64,000 nucleotides of DNA from CAZNOG01 sp964574635 (GCA_964574635.1 CAZNOG010000015.1:33078-97077), one strand, 5' to 3'. Positions 15,506 through 24,560 are shown, counted from the first letter of the stretch. Numbers and translations are program-made. Notes: generated from the sequence alone by a model not told the origin.

Positions 15506-17865
15506 CTCGCGATCTTTATTTCACCACCGGCCGGCAGCGTGTGGGATTCCCCATAAACAAAAAGGCGCTGCTCCGGCCCGGAGAGCGATGCGATGCGCAC
15601 CGAATCGCCGAGCACCTCTACGCGGATCACCGTACCCCGGTGTATGATGCGGAAAGAAAAGGAAGTCCACCTCTTGGGCAGCATGGGGTCGAAACTCAAT
15701 ACCCCTTCTCGGATTCTCTTGCCGGCGAACCCCTCCACCACGGCCATCCAAGTGCCCGCCATGGAGGTGATGTGCAGGCCTTCGTGGACTTCGTGGTTGT
15801 AGTCGTCCAAATCGAGTCTCGAGGTGCGGAGGTACATTTCGTAGGCCTTTTCCTCCCTGCCCAAGTGCGCGGCCAAAATCGCGTGAACGCAGGGCGAGAG
15901 CGAACTTTCGTGAACGGTGCGGGGCTCGTAATAATCGAAGTTTTCGCAGATGGTTTCGCGGTCGAAATGGTCTTCGAAAAAATACAACCCCTGCAACACG
16001 TCGGCCTGCTTGATGAATATCGAGCGGAGAATGCGGTCCCAGGACCAATGCTGGTTGATGGGCCGAACGGCCGGGTCGAGGTCGGCGACGGTCAGGTCTT
16101 CCTTGTTCAAAAATCCATCTTGCTGCAGGAAGATGCGCGAATCGGGCATTTCAGGGAAGTACATGTCCGCGATGATAGCGTCCCAAACGATGCGCTCTTT
16201 GGGTTCGTCGAAATCGGTATATCGAATGAATTTACTCCAGAAGGCGCGGTCTTCCTTGCATTTCCCAATCGATTCCAGAGTGTACTGCAATGTCCACCTC
16301 GCGATGTAATTGGTGTACCAATTGTTGTCTACGTTGTTGTCGTATTCGTTGGGACCGGTCACACCCAGCATGACGAATTTGCCCATATCGGGGCTGCGGT
16401 GAACCCGCTGCGCCCAAAAGCGGGAAATGGCGAGCAGTACTTCCAAGCCGCCTTCCTTGAGGTACTCTTCGTCGCCGGTGTGGCGGATGTAATTGTAGAT
16501 GGCGTATGCGATGGCGCCGTTTCGGTGGATTTCCTCGAAGGTGATTTCCCACTCGTTGTGGCACTCTTCGCCATTCATGGTCACCATGGGATAGAGGGCC
16601 GCCCCGCCGGTAAAACCCAACTTTTCGGCGTTTTCGATGGCTTTGGGCAGGTGGTTGTACCGATAGCGCAGGAGGTTTTTGGCCACTTCGCTTCCCGCGG
16701 TGAGCATGTAAAAAGGCAAGCAATACGCCTCGGTGTCCCAGTAGGTGCTACCGCCGTACTTTTCGCCCGTGAATCCCTTGGGGCCGATATTCAGCCTCGG
16801 GTCATCGCCGATGTACGTCTGCTGCAGGTGAAACAAGTTGAACCGTATGGCTTGCTGCGCCGCGTCGTCGCCCTCGATGACGATGTCGTTCACCTCCCAC
16901 CTCTTCGCCCAAGCTTCCTCGTGCCGAGTCCTCAACTCCTCGTATCCCGTTTCGGAAAAATGATTCAACGCTTCTTCCGCACGAGCGGCGAGGTTTTCCA
17001 CCGGATGATCCATGGAAGAGATGTTCACCACGTATTTGTCGATTTCCACGACCCCGCCGGCCGGGACTTTGAAGGAATACGAATTGGCTACGTACCTCAC
17101 CTTGTCCGACGCGAACTGCCGGGAAGGCAGCGCCCGGCCGTCCAATTTAACCTCCACCTTTTGCGCGGAACACACTTCGAATTCCGTACGAAAGGTTTTC
17201 ATGGTGAGAAAAGCCATGTCGGGCTCGATGCGGCGGTAGGTTTCGTCCCAGAACCGCTCGTCGTAATTCGCGTCCCGATTTCGCACGTCGCCGTCGATAA
17301 ACGCTTCCACTTCGAAAGTCTCGACCGAAAACATGGGCGACACGGTGTACCGAATCGCTCCCCCTTCCCGATCGGCCATGCTGATGAATCGCTCGGCGCT
17401 CACGCGAACTTTTTTACCAGCCGCGATACTCACTTCAAACTCGCGTTTGAGCACGCCCGTTTTCATGTCGAGTTCCCTGCGGAATTCGTGCACTTCGCAC
17501 TTCGCGAGGTCCAGTTTCACACCGTCGATGACCGGTTGAATTCCGTTCCAATTCGCGGCGTTGGGCACTTTGGCGTAGTACTCGGGATACCCGTTTTTCC
17601 ACCAACCCACGCGGGTTTTGTCGGGATAGTACACCCCCGCGATATAATTTCCGGGGAGGGTGTCACCCGAATATGCCTCTTCCGAATTCGCCCTCTGCCC
17701 CATCTTGCCATTGCCCAAGCTGAAAAGGCTCTCCGAGGCCTCGTTCATCTCCGGCCGAAACTCTTCTTCCATGACCTTCCACGGGTGCACGGTGTATTTC
17801 GCCGCGTAGCGGTTGGTATTTTGGTTTTTGTGGGTGTGTCTCACCCCGTCGATTTTCTCTTCCAT
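15502..17865 (-). CDS. GH65 disaccharide phosphorylase (maltose/trehalose/kojibiose phosphorylase family)
   Basis: About 787 residues, the usual GH65 length. Conserved features: SLGNGKMGQRAN near the N-terminus, YPDKTRVGWWKNGYPEYY, the substrate helix region GGSTYWDTEAYCLPF and the active-site motif MNGEECHNEWEITFEEIHRN, which holds the general-acid Glu. It would split maltose (most likely) with phosphate into glucose and beta-glucose-1-phosphate. pgmB directly upstream converts that product to glucose-6-phosphate, which strongly supports the assignment. Start: ATG at 17865; but the first 30 residues include HTHKNQNTN, a translation of the dispersed motif, and homologues begin nearer KYTVHPWK, so a later non-ATG start is possible. 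Cytoplasmic. Confidence 0.93.
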   Translation of the reverse strand: MEEKIDGVRHTHKNQNTNRYAAKYTVHPWKVMEEEFRPEMNEASESLFSLGNGKMGQRANSEEAYSGDTLPGNYIAGVYYPDKTRVGWWKNGYPEYYAKVPNAANWNGIQPVIDGVKLDLAKCEVHEFRRELDMKTGVLKREFEVSIAAGKKVRVSAERFISMADREGGAIRYTVSPMFSVETFEVEAFIDGDVRNRDANYDERFWDETYRRIEPDMAFLTMKTFRTEFEVCSAQKVEVKLDGRALPSRQFASDKVRYVANSYSFKVPAGGVVEIDKYVVNISSMDHPVENLAARAEEALNHFSETGYEELRTRHEEAWAKRWEVNDIVIEGDDAAQQAIRFNLFHLQQTYIGDDPRLNIGPKGFTGEKYGGSTYWDTEAYCLPFYMLTAGSEVAKNLLRYRYNHLPKAIENAEKLGFTGGAALYPMVTMNGEECHNEWEITFEEIHRNGAIAYAIYNYIRHTGDEEYLKEGGLEVLLAISRFWAQRVHRSPDMGKFVMLGVTGPNEYDNNVDNNWYTNYIARWTLQYTLESIGKCKEDRAFWSKFIRYTDFDEPKERIVWDAIIADMYFPEMPDSRIFLQQDGFLNKEDLTVADLDPAVRPINQHWSWDRILRSIFIKQADVLQGLYFFEDHFDRETICENFDYYEPRTVHESSLSPCVHAILAAHLGREEKAYEMYLRTSRLDLDDYNHEVHEGLHITSMAGTWMAVVEGFAGKRIREGVLSFDPMLPKRWTSFSFRIIHRGTVIRVEVLGDSVRIASLSGPEQRLFVYGESHTLPAGGEIKIAR
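17818..17838 (+). repeat. Dispersed motif copy inside the N-terminus of the GH65 gene
   Basis: ATTTTGGTTTTTGTGGGTGTG on the plus strand, antisense to the GH65 reading frame, about 30 bases after its annotated ATG. Confidence 0.55.
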
Positions 17866-17875
17866 GCCCGTAAAG

Positions 17876-18526
17876 TCAAAGTCTTTCAAAAATCTCGGTG
17901 TCCAAGCCCTCAAATCCCGGTATCACCAAGTTGGCTCTGTGCAATACGTCCGGCTCTCCCACCCCGATGATGTACATACCGGCGGCCAGCGCTGCCTCCA
18001 CGCCCACCACTGCGTCTTCGAACACCACGCAATTGGCCGGGTGTTGTCCCAGCGCTTCGGCACCGAACAAAAAGATCTGCGGGTCGGGTTTGCCTTTCTC
18101 GATCTTGTTGCCGTCGATAATGGCTTCAAAAAGTCCGGTGATTTCGAGCTTATCCAGAATTTTCAGCGCGTTTTTGCTCGATGAGCCGATGGCGAGTTTA
18201 TAGCCTTTGTTTTTGAGTTTCTTCAAAAACTTCTTGACCCCGGGAAGCAAATCGTTGGGGCGCAAGTCATCGACATACGCGAGGAAGCGATCGTTTTTCT
18301 CTTCCATCCACGCCTGTTTCTCTTCGTCGGTGGCGGTTCTTCCGGATTCTTGGAGCAAGATGTCCAAGGAACCCGCGCGACTAACCCCTTTCAGCTTTTC
18401 GTTCACCTCCCGAGTAAGGGTATAATCGAATTTTTTGGCGAGTTCACGCCACGCGAGGAAGTGAAACTCAGCGGTATCGACGATCACACCGTCCAAATCA
18501 AAAATGCACGCTTTGATGTCAGCCAT
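17876..18526 (-). CDS. pgmB: Beta-phosphoglucomutase
   Basis: A 216-residue HAD-superfamily enzyme that turns beta-glucose-1-phosphate into glucose-6-phosphate. The nucleophile motif is FDLDGVIVDTA with Asp10 and Asp12; the cap signature KGVSRAGSLDILL follows; motif II is GSSSKN, and the later DAVVGVEAA holds the metal-binding acid. RAGSLD in the cap separates beta-PGM from other HAD phosphatases. It lies directly upstream of the GH65 phosphorylase, whose product it uses, with about ten bases between genes. Confidence 0.95.
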   Translation of the reverse strand: MADIKACIFDLDGVIVDTAEFHFLAWRELAKKFDYTLTREVNEKLKGVSRAGSLDILLQESGRTATDEEKQAWMEEKNDRFLAYVDDLRPNDLLPGVKKFLKKLKNKGYKLAIGSSSKNALKILDKLEITGLFEAIIDGNKIEKGKPDPQIFLFGAEALGQHPANCVVFEDAVVGVEAALAAGMYIIGVGEPDVLHRANLVIPGFEGLDTEIFERL

Positions 18527-18538
18527 TGTATTCCGGGA

Positions 18539-19399
18539 TTAAAACAGGTTGTCGAAGTGGTGTTTCTCGTGGTATTCGATCAGGCCGTCCAACGGATGCC
18601 GAATGATTTTTCCCACGTCTATTCCCCGCCACTCACTTTCTTCCCGAAGGATGTCTTCATGGATCACGGCGATGGACCCCACGAAATGGGTTTTGAGTTC
18701 TTCGAATTTCGGATAGCACTTCACATGGGCATCCAAAAACTCTCCCAGCCCCGCGCGTAGCATATTGCGTACGTAGCGCTCCGACTTGAACTCGGAAATG
18801 AAGGGCATGAAAGAAGCCAAATAGACATTGGCGTTGGGCTTCATGTACACCCGGTCGAAAATGATGTCCTTGGTGAGTTTGAATTCGTTCACCAGCACGT
18901 CGTGCATCGACGAAGGCAACTTTTTATACAGAAAATCCGCCAACAGGCGCTTTCCGAAATACGCGCCGCTCCCCTCGTCGCCGAGGATGTACGACAAGGA
19001 CGGGACTTCTTCCCTGGCTATGTCTCCATCGAAGTGGCAGGAATTGGATCCGGTACCCAGGATGCAGGCGATGCAAGGGTCGTCTTCGTATACCGCGAGC
19101 GCCGCCGCGATCATGTCGTGGTCCACGTGAATACGGGCATTCGGAAACACCGGAGCGAGACCTCGTTCCACGACCCGTTTGAGCTCTTTCGATGAGCAAC
19201 CGGCACCGTAAAAGAAAACCACCTTTACCGAATCGGCGATGGCCTCCAATTGAGGATAGGAATTCAGTTCCGCTTCGATGAACGCTTCGTTTTGGAAAAA
19301 GGGGTTCAAACCGATGGTGCTGATATCCTTGTACGTTCGGTCGGCACTGACCAACCGCCAGTCACATTTTGTGGATCCACTGAAAGCGATAAGTATCAT
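18539..19399 (-). CDS. BadF/BcrA-type ATPase, N-acetylglucosamine kinase-like sugar kinase
   Basis: A 286-residue ASKHA-fold kinase. It shows the phosphate-1 loop AFSGSTKCDW at the N-terminus, an acidic DHDMIAAALAVY segment, the phosphate-2 loop ILGTGSNSC and LGDEGSGAYFGKRLL, all typical of the BadF/BadG/BcrA family whose sugar-kinase members act on GlcNAc or glucosamine. Placed between pfkA and pgmB, it might phosphorylate the free glucose released by the phosphorylase, but that is inference. ATG at 19399 puts the phosphate loop at residue 5, as usual. Confidence 0.85.
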   Translation of the reverse strand: MILIAFSGSTKCDWRLVSADRTYKDISTIGLNPFFQNEAFIEAELNSYPQLEAIADSVKVVFFYGAGCSSKELKRVVERGLAPVFPNARIHVDHDMIAAALAVYEDDPCIACILGTGSNSCHFDGDIAREEVPSLSYILGDEGSGAYFGKRLLADFLYKKLPSSMHDVLVNEFKLTKDIIFDRVYMKPNANVYLASFMPFISEFKSERYVRNMLRAGLGEFLDAHVKCYPKFEELKTHFVGSIAVIHEDILREESEWRGIDVGKIIRHPLDGLIEYHEKHHFDNLF

Positions 19400-19427
19400 A
19401 AAACGTGTGTTTTGTCTCGCGGCAGCA

Positions 19428-20420
19428 TCAAATGGAGAGGATGTCGGCAAACCGCAGCAAATCGGGGTCGATGGTGCGCTTTTCCTTCAACACATCGTCG
19501 AAGGGGGTGAGCCGGATTTTTCCGTTCAACTCGCCGACCATGACCGAGCGCCGGCCTTGGAGCAAGGCCTCTACGGCAGATACTCCCAGTCGGCTCGCCA
19601 AATTTCGGTCGAAGCAACTGGGGCGTCCACCGCGCTGGATGTGACCCAAGATGGTCACCCGCGTGTCGTATTGGGGCGCGATGGATTTCAGGTGCCGTGC
19701 GACTTCGGTGGCGCTGCCGCTTTTCCCACCTTCCGCAACAAGCACGATGCTGGACGATTTGTTATGACTTCGGGCCACCTCCAACCGGCGCAGCAACTCC
19801 TCTTTTTCCATCTTGCGCTCGGGGATGAGCACCGCCAGGGCGCCGGAAGCCAGACCCGCGTGCACGGCGATAAATCCCGCATCCCGGCCCATGACCTCCA
19901 CGAAAAAAAGACGGTTGTGAGACGCCGCGGTGTCGCGGATTTTGTCGACCGCGTCGATCACGGTATTCAACGCCGTGTCGAACCCTATGGTGAAGTCGGT
20001 GCCCCCCAAATCGTTGTCAATAGTGCCCGGCATTCCGATGATGGGGATGTCGTGTTCTTGGGCAAATACGCGCGCACCCGAGAAGGTGCCGTCACCACCG
20101 ATCGCCACCACGGCGTCCACCCTGCTGTCGCGGAGGTTTTCGTACGCGCGCCGACGCCCTTCCTCCGTGAGAAAAGCTTCGCTTCGCGCCGACTTCAGGA
20201 TGGTTCCGCCACGTTGCAAAATGTGGTTGACCGAGCGCACCGAAAGGTCTTGGATGTCGCCTTCAACCATGCCCTCGTAACCGCGGAAAATTCCGGCGAT
20301 GCGCACGTCGTAATAAATTCCGGTCCGCACCACCGCCCGAATGGCGGCATTCATCCCAGGCGCGTCACCACCCGACGTAAATACCGCGATCTTGCGAATG
20401 TCCGACTTGATTTCTGCCAT
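19428..20420 (-). CDS. pfkA: 6-phosphofructokinase
   Basis: A 330-residue ATP-type phosphofructokinase. Motifs: SGGDAPGMNAAIR (ATP site), IGGDGTFSGA, GTIDNDLGGTDFTIGFDTA with the catalytic Asp, EVMGRDAGFIA and LGHIQRGGRPSCFDR. GGDGT with Gly after the Asp-Gly marks ATP rather than pyrophosphate use. First gene of the six-gene maltodextrin operon; placing a glycolytic committing step at its head links sugar release to glycolysis. A TATTTTAG -7-like box lies at 20431-20438 and an inverted repeat at 20465-20483 upstream of it. Confidence 0.95.
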   Translation of the reverse strand: MAEIKSDIRKIAVFTSGGDAPGMNAAIRAVVRTGIYYDVRIAGIFRGYEGMVEGDIQDLSVRSVNHILQRGGTILKSARSEAFLTEEGRRRAYENLRDSRVDAVVAIGGDGTFSGARVFAQEHDIPIIGMPGTIDNDLGGTDFTIGFDTALNTVIDAVDKIRDTAASHNRLFFVEVMGRDAGFIAVHAGLASGALAVLIPERKMEKEELLRRLEVARSHNKSSSIVLVAEGGKSGSATEVARHLKSIAPQYDTRVTILGHIQRGGRPSCFDRNLASRLGVSAVEALLQGRRSVMVGELNGKIRLTPFDDVLKEKRTIDPDLLRFADILSI

Positions 20421-20464
20421 AATCAACGCGCTAAAATACGAAATCCACTTTCTGCCTTGCCGAC

Positions 20465-20483
20465 AAGTGTAGAAAGTACACTT
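20465..20483. promoter_or_regulatory. Candidate operator: perfect 7-5-7 inverted repeat
   Basis: AAGTGTA-GAAAG-TACACTT in the 134-base divergent gap between pfkA (minus) and the Nudix-type regulator gene (plus). It ends about 27 bases upstream of the pfkA -7-like box, so a bound protein would sit at the -33 region. Its position next to a regulator gene makes it the likely site of that regulator (inference). Confidence 0.55.
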
Positions 20484-20554
20484 ACTTCGGGAAAGGCTCA
20501 AAGAAACAAGTTTTTATTGATACTTTCGCGGCCGTCTCTGTCAGGAAAAACAGC

Positions 20555-21313
20555 ATGTTGCCGGAAAATCCACACCGCGAAACTTCATTGAACCCCAACG
20601 TCTCGGTAGACTGTGTAGTCTTTGGATTCGACGGGGAAAAACTGAAAGTTTTGCTCATCGACCGCGATCAACTGCTGAACGATCCCGAAGGCGACAAAAT
20701 CTATGTATTGCCCGGCAACCTGATCCGTGATGACGAAACTCTCGACGACGCAGCCAACAGGGTGTTGAAGGAGCTCACCGGATTGAGCGATCTCTACCTC
20801 GAGCAATTCCGGTCTTTCGGCGACCCCAACCGGCTCACCCGCGCAGAAGACAGCGCCTGGCTCAAATCGATCCGCGCACAGCCCGAAGCCCGCGTGATCA
20901 CGGTCGCGTATTATTCATTGGTCCGCGCAGACCACTATGAGCTTCACGCCAGCGGATTCGCAAAGGAAGCTTTTTGGCACGAGATCGAAAACTTGCCCCG
21001 CTTGGGCTTCGACCACGAAGAGATCGTTCTATCGGCATTGGAGGCATTGAAGTTTAAAAGCAAGTACCAGCCTCTGGGATTCGAGCTCCTGCCCGAAAAA
21101 TTCACCTTGGGACAGCTTCAAAAACTCTATGAAGCCATTCTCAATACTTCCTTGGATAAGAGAAACTTCCGAAGGAAAATATTGAAAATGAGCTTTTTAA
21201 TACCCCTGGACGAAAAGCAAACCGGAGTGCCGCACAAACCGGCTAGGTATTACAAATTCGACGACGCAAAATACCGGGAATTCAAATCCAAGGATTTTTA
21301 CTTTACCCTATAA
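20555..21313 (+). CDS. NrtR-family transcriptional regulator (Nudix effector domain plus winged helix)
   Basis: A 252-residue protein. Residues 12-150 form a Nudix fold: SVDCVVFGFDGEKLKVLLI, then LPGNLIRDDETLDDAANRVLKELTGL in place of the Nudix box. The REUxEE core is degenerate (RVLKEL), so hydrolysis is unlikely. Residues 165-250 give a winged-helix domain (FTLGQLQKLYEAIL, KRNFRRKILKM, ARYYKFD), the standard NrtR C-terminus. Bacteroides AraR belongs to this family and senses sugar metabolites. Divergent from the pfkA-maltodextrin operon, with an inverted repeat between, it is the likely regulator of that operon. Confidence 0.9.
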   Translation: MLPENPHRETSLNPNVSVDCVVFGFDGEKLKVLLIDRDQLLNDPEGDKIYVLPGNLIRDDETLDDAANRVLKELTGLSDLYLEQFRSFGDPNRLTRAEDSAWLKSIRAQPEARVITVAYYSLVRADHYELHASGFAKEAFWHEIENLPRLGFDHEEIVLSALEALKFKSKYQPLGFELLPEKFTLGQLQKLYEAILNTSLDKRNFRRKILKMSFLIPLDEKQTGVPHKPARYYKFDDAKYREFKSKDFYFTL

Positions 21314-21338
21314 GCCTTGCGGCATGTCTTCCCGATCG

Positions 21339-21346
21339 TATATTTG
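21339..21346 (+). promoter_or_regulatory. -7 box TATATTTG before a GTG start
   Basis: Exact TAnnTTTG, six bases upstream of the GTG at 21353; implies a leaderless or very short-leader transcript. Confidence 0.5.
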
Positions 21347-21352
21347 TACGCC

Positions 21353-21871
21353 GTGAAGTCATTTTTCGCCACTCTTCTCATCGCCATCGTCGTACTGCCT
21401 CATCCGGTGGTGCAAATCGCCGTTCACTTGGAGAAAAGCCGGTTCGCCACGGAGGCGACCTCCGACGCGCAAGTAGTGGTGCGCGACCAAATCAGTACCT
21501 TGTCCTTCGACAAGGGAATCCTCCACAAAGAACTGCGGTGGACATCACCCACGACCATTGAATTCCGCGGCGAAACCTACACGGTGAAAAACGAAACCGC
21601 CATCGGCGATCGAGTTCATTTTTTGGTGGAGAAAAAAGTGGATGACGACGCTTCGGGCCTGAAATGGAAAAAGTTGGCGAATCTCGCACACCAATCCGAA
21701 AAGAACAAAAGCAAAAGGGTGCAAATCAGCGGATTTGATTTCGACTTCCGAGGCGACCCGGTGGTACCCTCTCCCCCTCAAGAGCCTCGGCAATCCTTGA
21801 ATTTTCATTACACCGATCAAGTGTACGCGGCGTATTTGGAGCCGACCTTCCCGCCTCCAAGATGTTCTTGA
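21353..21871 (+). CDS. Small exported/membrane protein preceding a TonB receptor, unknown function
   Basis: About 172 residues from GTG (VKSFFATLLIAIVVLPHPVVQIAVHL), giving one N-terminal hydrophobic segment that could be a signal or an anchor. The rest is soluble and charged (SEKNKSKRVQ), with a proline-rich tail PSPPQEPRQ and a C-terminal aromatic stretch. In size and plan (hydrophobic N-terminus, Lys-rich middle, proline tail) it resembles the small proteins that Bacteroidota encode just ahead of metal/heme TonB receptors, such as the one at 29523-29984, but it lacks their cysteines. The upstream ATG at 21323 lies before the promoter. No function assigned. Confidence 0.65.
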   Translation: MKSFFATLLIAIVVLPHPVVQIAVHLEKSRFATEATSDAQVVVRDQISTLSFDKGILHKELRWTSPTTIEFRGETYTVKNETAIGDRVHFLVEKKVDDDASGLKWKKLANLAHQSEKNKSKRVQISGFDFDFRGDPVVPSPPQEPRQSLNFHYTDQVYAAYLEPTFPPPRCS

Positions 21872-21911
21872 CGCGCTTGGGACCACTTGCACCATTCAAG
21901 GGTTCGGGGTT

Positions 21912-21926
21912 GGTTTTTCGTGGGTG
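21912..21926 (+). repeat. Dispersed motif, weak copy
   Basis: GGTTTTTCGTGGGTG, 40 bases downstream of the preceding gene; one inserted/changed base against the core. Confidence 0.35.
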
Positions 21927-22088
21927 AAAAAACACTCGAGAAATCCCGACGAAATTCCCAAGGGCTCTCTCCTATCCATATTTATTCCGCTCATTCGAAA
22001 CACCGCTCGGCGGAGATGCGCAATGCGGCTCCCGTTTACTGGTTGAATTATCCGAATGAGCCATCGTTCCAACCTAGAATCTCATAAA

Positions 22089-24497
22089 ATGAACAAATAC
22101 ATCCTCGCATTCTTCCTGTTTTTTTGCGGAGGAATGCTCGCTGCACAAGTCGTTACGGTTCGTGACGCAAAAACGCAGAAACCACTGGCCTCGGCGACGC
22201 TTTTCACCGATGGCCATCACCAATTCGCCGTAACCAACGCCGAAGGCCAAGCCGATTTGAGCGAATTCGATTCCGACGCAACCGTATACGTGCGGTTGCT
22301 GGGATACGAGTCCATGGAAGTCGGCCTATCCGAATTGGCCGCGTCCAATTACGTGATCGACATGAACCGATCGAATTTCAACCTCGATCAGATCGTCATA
22401 TCCGCCACGCGCCGCGTGGAAAAGGATCGTTTGATTCCGAACAAGATCGTGAAGATCGATCCAAAATTCATCGCATTGGAAAATCCCCAGACGGCCGCCG
22501 ATTTATTGGGCACTTCCGGTGAAGTCTTCATCCAAAAAAGCCAGCAAGGCGGCGGGAGTCCCATGATCCGCGGCTTCGCCACCAATAGGCTGCTCATCGC
22601 GGTGGACGGCGTACGCATGAACACCGCCATTTTCCGCAGCGGGAACCTCCAAAACGTCATTTCCCTCGACCCCTTCGCCATGGAATCGGCGGAGGTGATA
22701 TTCGGTCCGGGATCGGTTCTATATGGCAGCGACGCCATCGGGGGAGTGATGACCTTCCGCACGCTGACACCCCAACTTTCGTACGACGACGAACCTTTGG
22801 TGACCGGCAAAGCCGTTTCCCGATTTTCATCGGCCAACAACGAGTTGACCACCCACTTCGACGTGAACGTGGGCGGAAGGAAGTGGGCCTCGGTATCTTC
22901 GTTCACGTTCTCCCGATACGGCGATTTGCGCATGGGGAGCCACGGTCCCGATGATTACCTCCGCGAGTTTTCGGTCGTTCGCCTCGACTCCGTCGACCGG
23001 GTGAAATACAACGAGGATCCTCAAGTGCAGTTGAACTCGGGCTACCGCCAGAGCAACATCATGCAGAAAATCCGATTCAAACCCAACGGCGAATGGGACT
23101 TCAATTACGGCTTCCACTACTCCACCACGTCTGACGTGCCTCGGTACGACCGCTTGGTGGAAGTGAGCGACGGCACACCTTCGAGCGCGGAGTGGTACTA
23201 CGGCCCCCAGGACTGGATGCTCAACAACCTGACGATCGATCACCGCAAACGAACGGCGGCGTACGATTTACTCACCCTCACCCTGGCTCAACAAACGTTT
23301 GAGGAAAGCCGGATCGATCGCAAGTTCAACAACGCATCACGGCGAGAGCGAACCGAGACGGTCGATGCGTACTCCGCAAACCTCGACCTGACGAAATCGG
23401 TCGGCGAAAAGGGGCAGTTGATTTACGGCGCTGAATGGGTGTACAACGACGTGCGATCCGTGGGAATAAGAACCGACATCAACACAGGTGAAGTGAAACC
23501 CACGGCCCCGCGTTACCCGGAATCTTCGTGGACGTCGTTCGGGGTGTATGGTGCCTACCGCCACAGCCTTTCGGAGAAGATCACCCTGAACGCCGGCGCC
23601 CGGTACAGCGGCTTTGAACTCGATGCGACTTTCGAGCCGGAATACTACGCCCTGCCCTTTGAAACGGCCAACTTGTCGAACGGCGCGCTCACCGGAAATG
23701 TGGGCGCCATTTTTCAAGCCAGCGAAAAAACGAGGTTGACGGCGGTGGTCGCTACTGGTTTCCGCGCGCCCAACATCGACGACATGGGCAAAATCTTCGA
23801 TTCTGAGAAAGGATCGGTCGTGGTGCCGAACCCGGATTTGCAAGCCGAGTACGCCACCAATTTCGAGGTGGGAATTTCCCACCTCTTCGGAGATTGGTTG
23901 AGAATGGAATTGACGGGATACTACACCATGCTGGACGATGCCTTGGTGAGAAGGAATTTCACACTGTCGGATGGTCGGGACAGTCTGATGTACGACGGCG
24001 AAATGAGCAGAATCCAAGCCATACAAAACGCCGCCAAAGCGGAAGTGTACGGTTTGCAAGCCTCGGCCGACGTGAAGTTGACCGGTGGTTTCGGCTTGTC
24101 GGCGCAGTTCAATTACCAAAGCGGTGAGGAAGAAATGGACGACGGCTCGAAGTCGCCCGGACGCCACGTCGCCCCCATGTTCGGCATCGCGAGGTTTACC
24201 TACGAAACCGGCTCGGTGCGACTCGAATTGAATGCCGTGGTGAGCGACGGATTGGACTACGACGAGCTGAACGTCGGCGAAAGGGGAAAACCGGATCTCT
24301 ACGCGAAAGACGCCAATGGAAATCCATACTCCCCTTCTTGGTACACCCTCAACTTCAAAGTGATGGCCTCGTTGAACAACCACTGGTCGATAAGCGGCGG
24401 GGTGGAAAACATCACGGATCAACGCTACAGACCGTACAGTTCGGGAATCGCCGGTGCGGGAAGAAACTTGGTATTGTCGCTTCGCGCCGGTTTCTGA
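22089..24497 (+). CDS. TonB-dependent outer-membrane receptor, HmuR/hemoglobin-receptor-like
   Basis: An 802-residue protein. Signal peptide to about residue 20 (GGMLAAQ), then a CarboxypepD_reg-like beta domain (VVTVRDAKTQKPLASATLF), a plug domain with LLGTSGEVFIQKSQQGGGSPMIRGF and LYGSDAIGGVMTFRT, and a 22-strand barrel ending in ITDQRYRPYSSGIAGAGRNLVLSLRAGF with terminal Phe. The FIQKSQQGGGSPMIRGFATNR plug is typical of the TonB hemoglobin/transferrin/lactoferrin receptor group, so heme or iron-complex uptake is likely, although Bacteroidota members may have other ligands. A small exported protein gene precedes it on the same strand. Confidence 0.9.
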   Translation: MNKYILAFFLFFCGGMLAAQVVTVRDAKTQKPLASATLFTDGHHQFAVTNAEGQADLSEFDSDATVYVRLLGYESMEVGLSELAASNYVIDMNRSNFNLDQIVISATRRVEKDRLIPNKIVKIDPKFIALENPQTAADLLGTSGEVFIQKSQQGGGSPMIRGFATNRLLIAVDGVRMNTAIFRSGNLQNVISLDPFAMESAEVIFGPGSVLYGSDAIGGVMTFRTLTPQLSYDDEPLVTGKAVSRFSSANNELTTHFDVNVGGRKWASVSSFTFSRYGDLRMGSHGPDDYLREFSVVRLDSVDRVKYNEDPQVQLNSGYRQSNIMQKIRFKPNGEWDFNYGFHYSTTSDVPRYDRLVEVSDGTPSSAEWYYGPQDWMLNNLTIDHRKRTAAYDLLTLTLAQQTFEESRIDRKFNNASRRERTETVDAYSANLDLTKSVGEKGQLIYGAEWVYNDVRSVGIRTDINTGEVKPTAPRYPESSWTSFGVYGAYRHSLSEKITLNAGARYSGFELDATFEPEYYALPFETANLSNGALTGNVGAIFQASEKTRLTAVVATGFRAPNIDDMGKIFDSEKGSVVVPNPDLQAEYATNFEVGISHLFGDWLRMELTGYYTMLDDALVRRNFTLSDGRDSLMYDGEMSRIQAIQNAAKAEVYGLQASADVKLTGGFGLSAQFNYQSGEEEMDDGSKSPGRHVAPMFGIARFTYETGSVRLELNAVVSDGLDYDELNVGERGKPDLYAKDANGNPYSPSWYTLNFKVMASLNNHWSISGGVENITDQRYRPYSSGIAGAGRNLVLSLRAGF

Positions 24498-24526
24498 GTT
24501 GCGACGCCATTCAAGCAGTATATGCG

Positions 24527-24560
24527 AAAATCCTCGCCTCGAGCGGGGATTTTTGTTTTT
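24527..24560 (+). terminator. Terminator after the TonB receptor gene
   Basis: AAAATCCTCGC/GCGGGGATTTT stem (one G-U), loop CTCGA, then TTGTTTTT. The remaining bases to 24791 show no gene. Confidence 0.85.

Noticed and set aside
15541..17970. An 809-residue plus-strand frame across the GH65 gene
   Set aside because: Complement of a clear GH65 enzyme; the product is His/Val-rich with no domain, a typical high-GC shadow.
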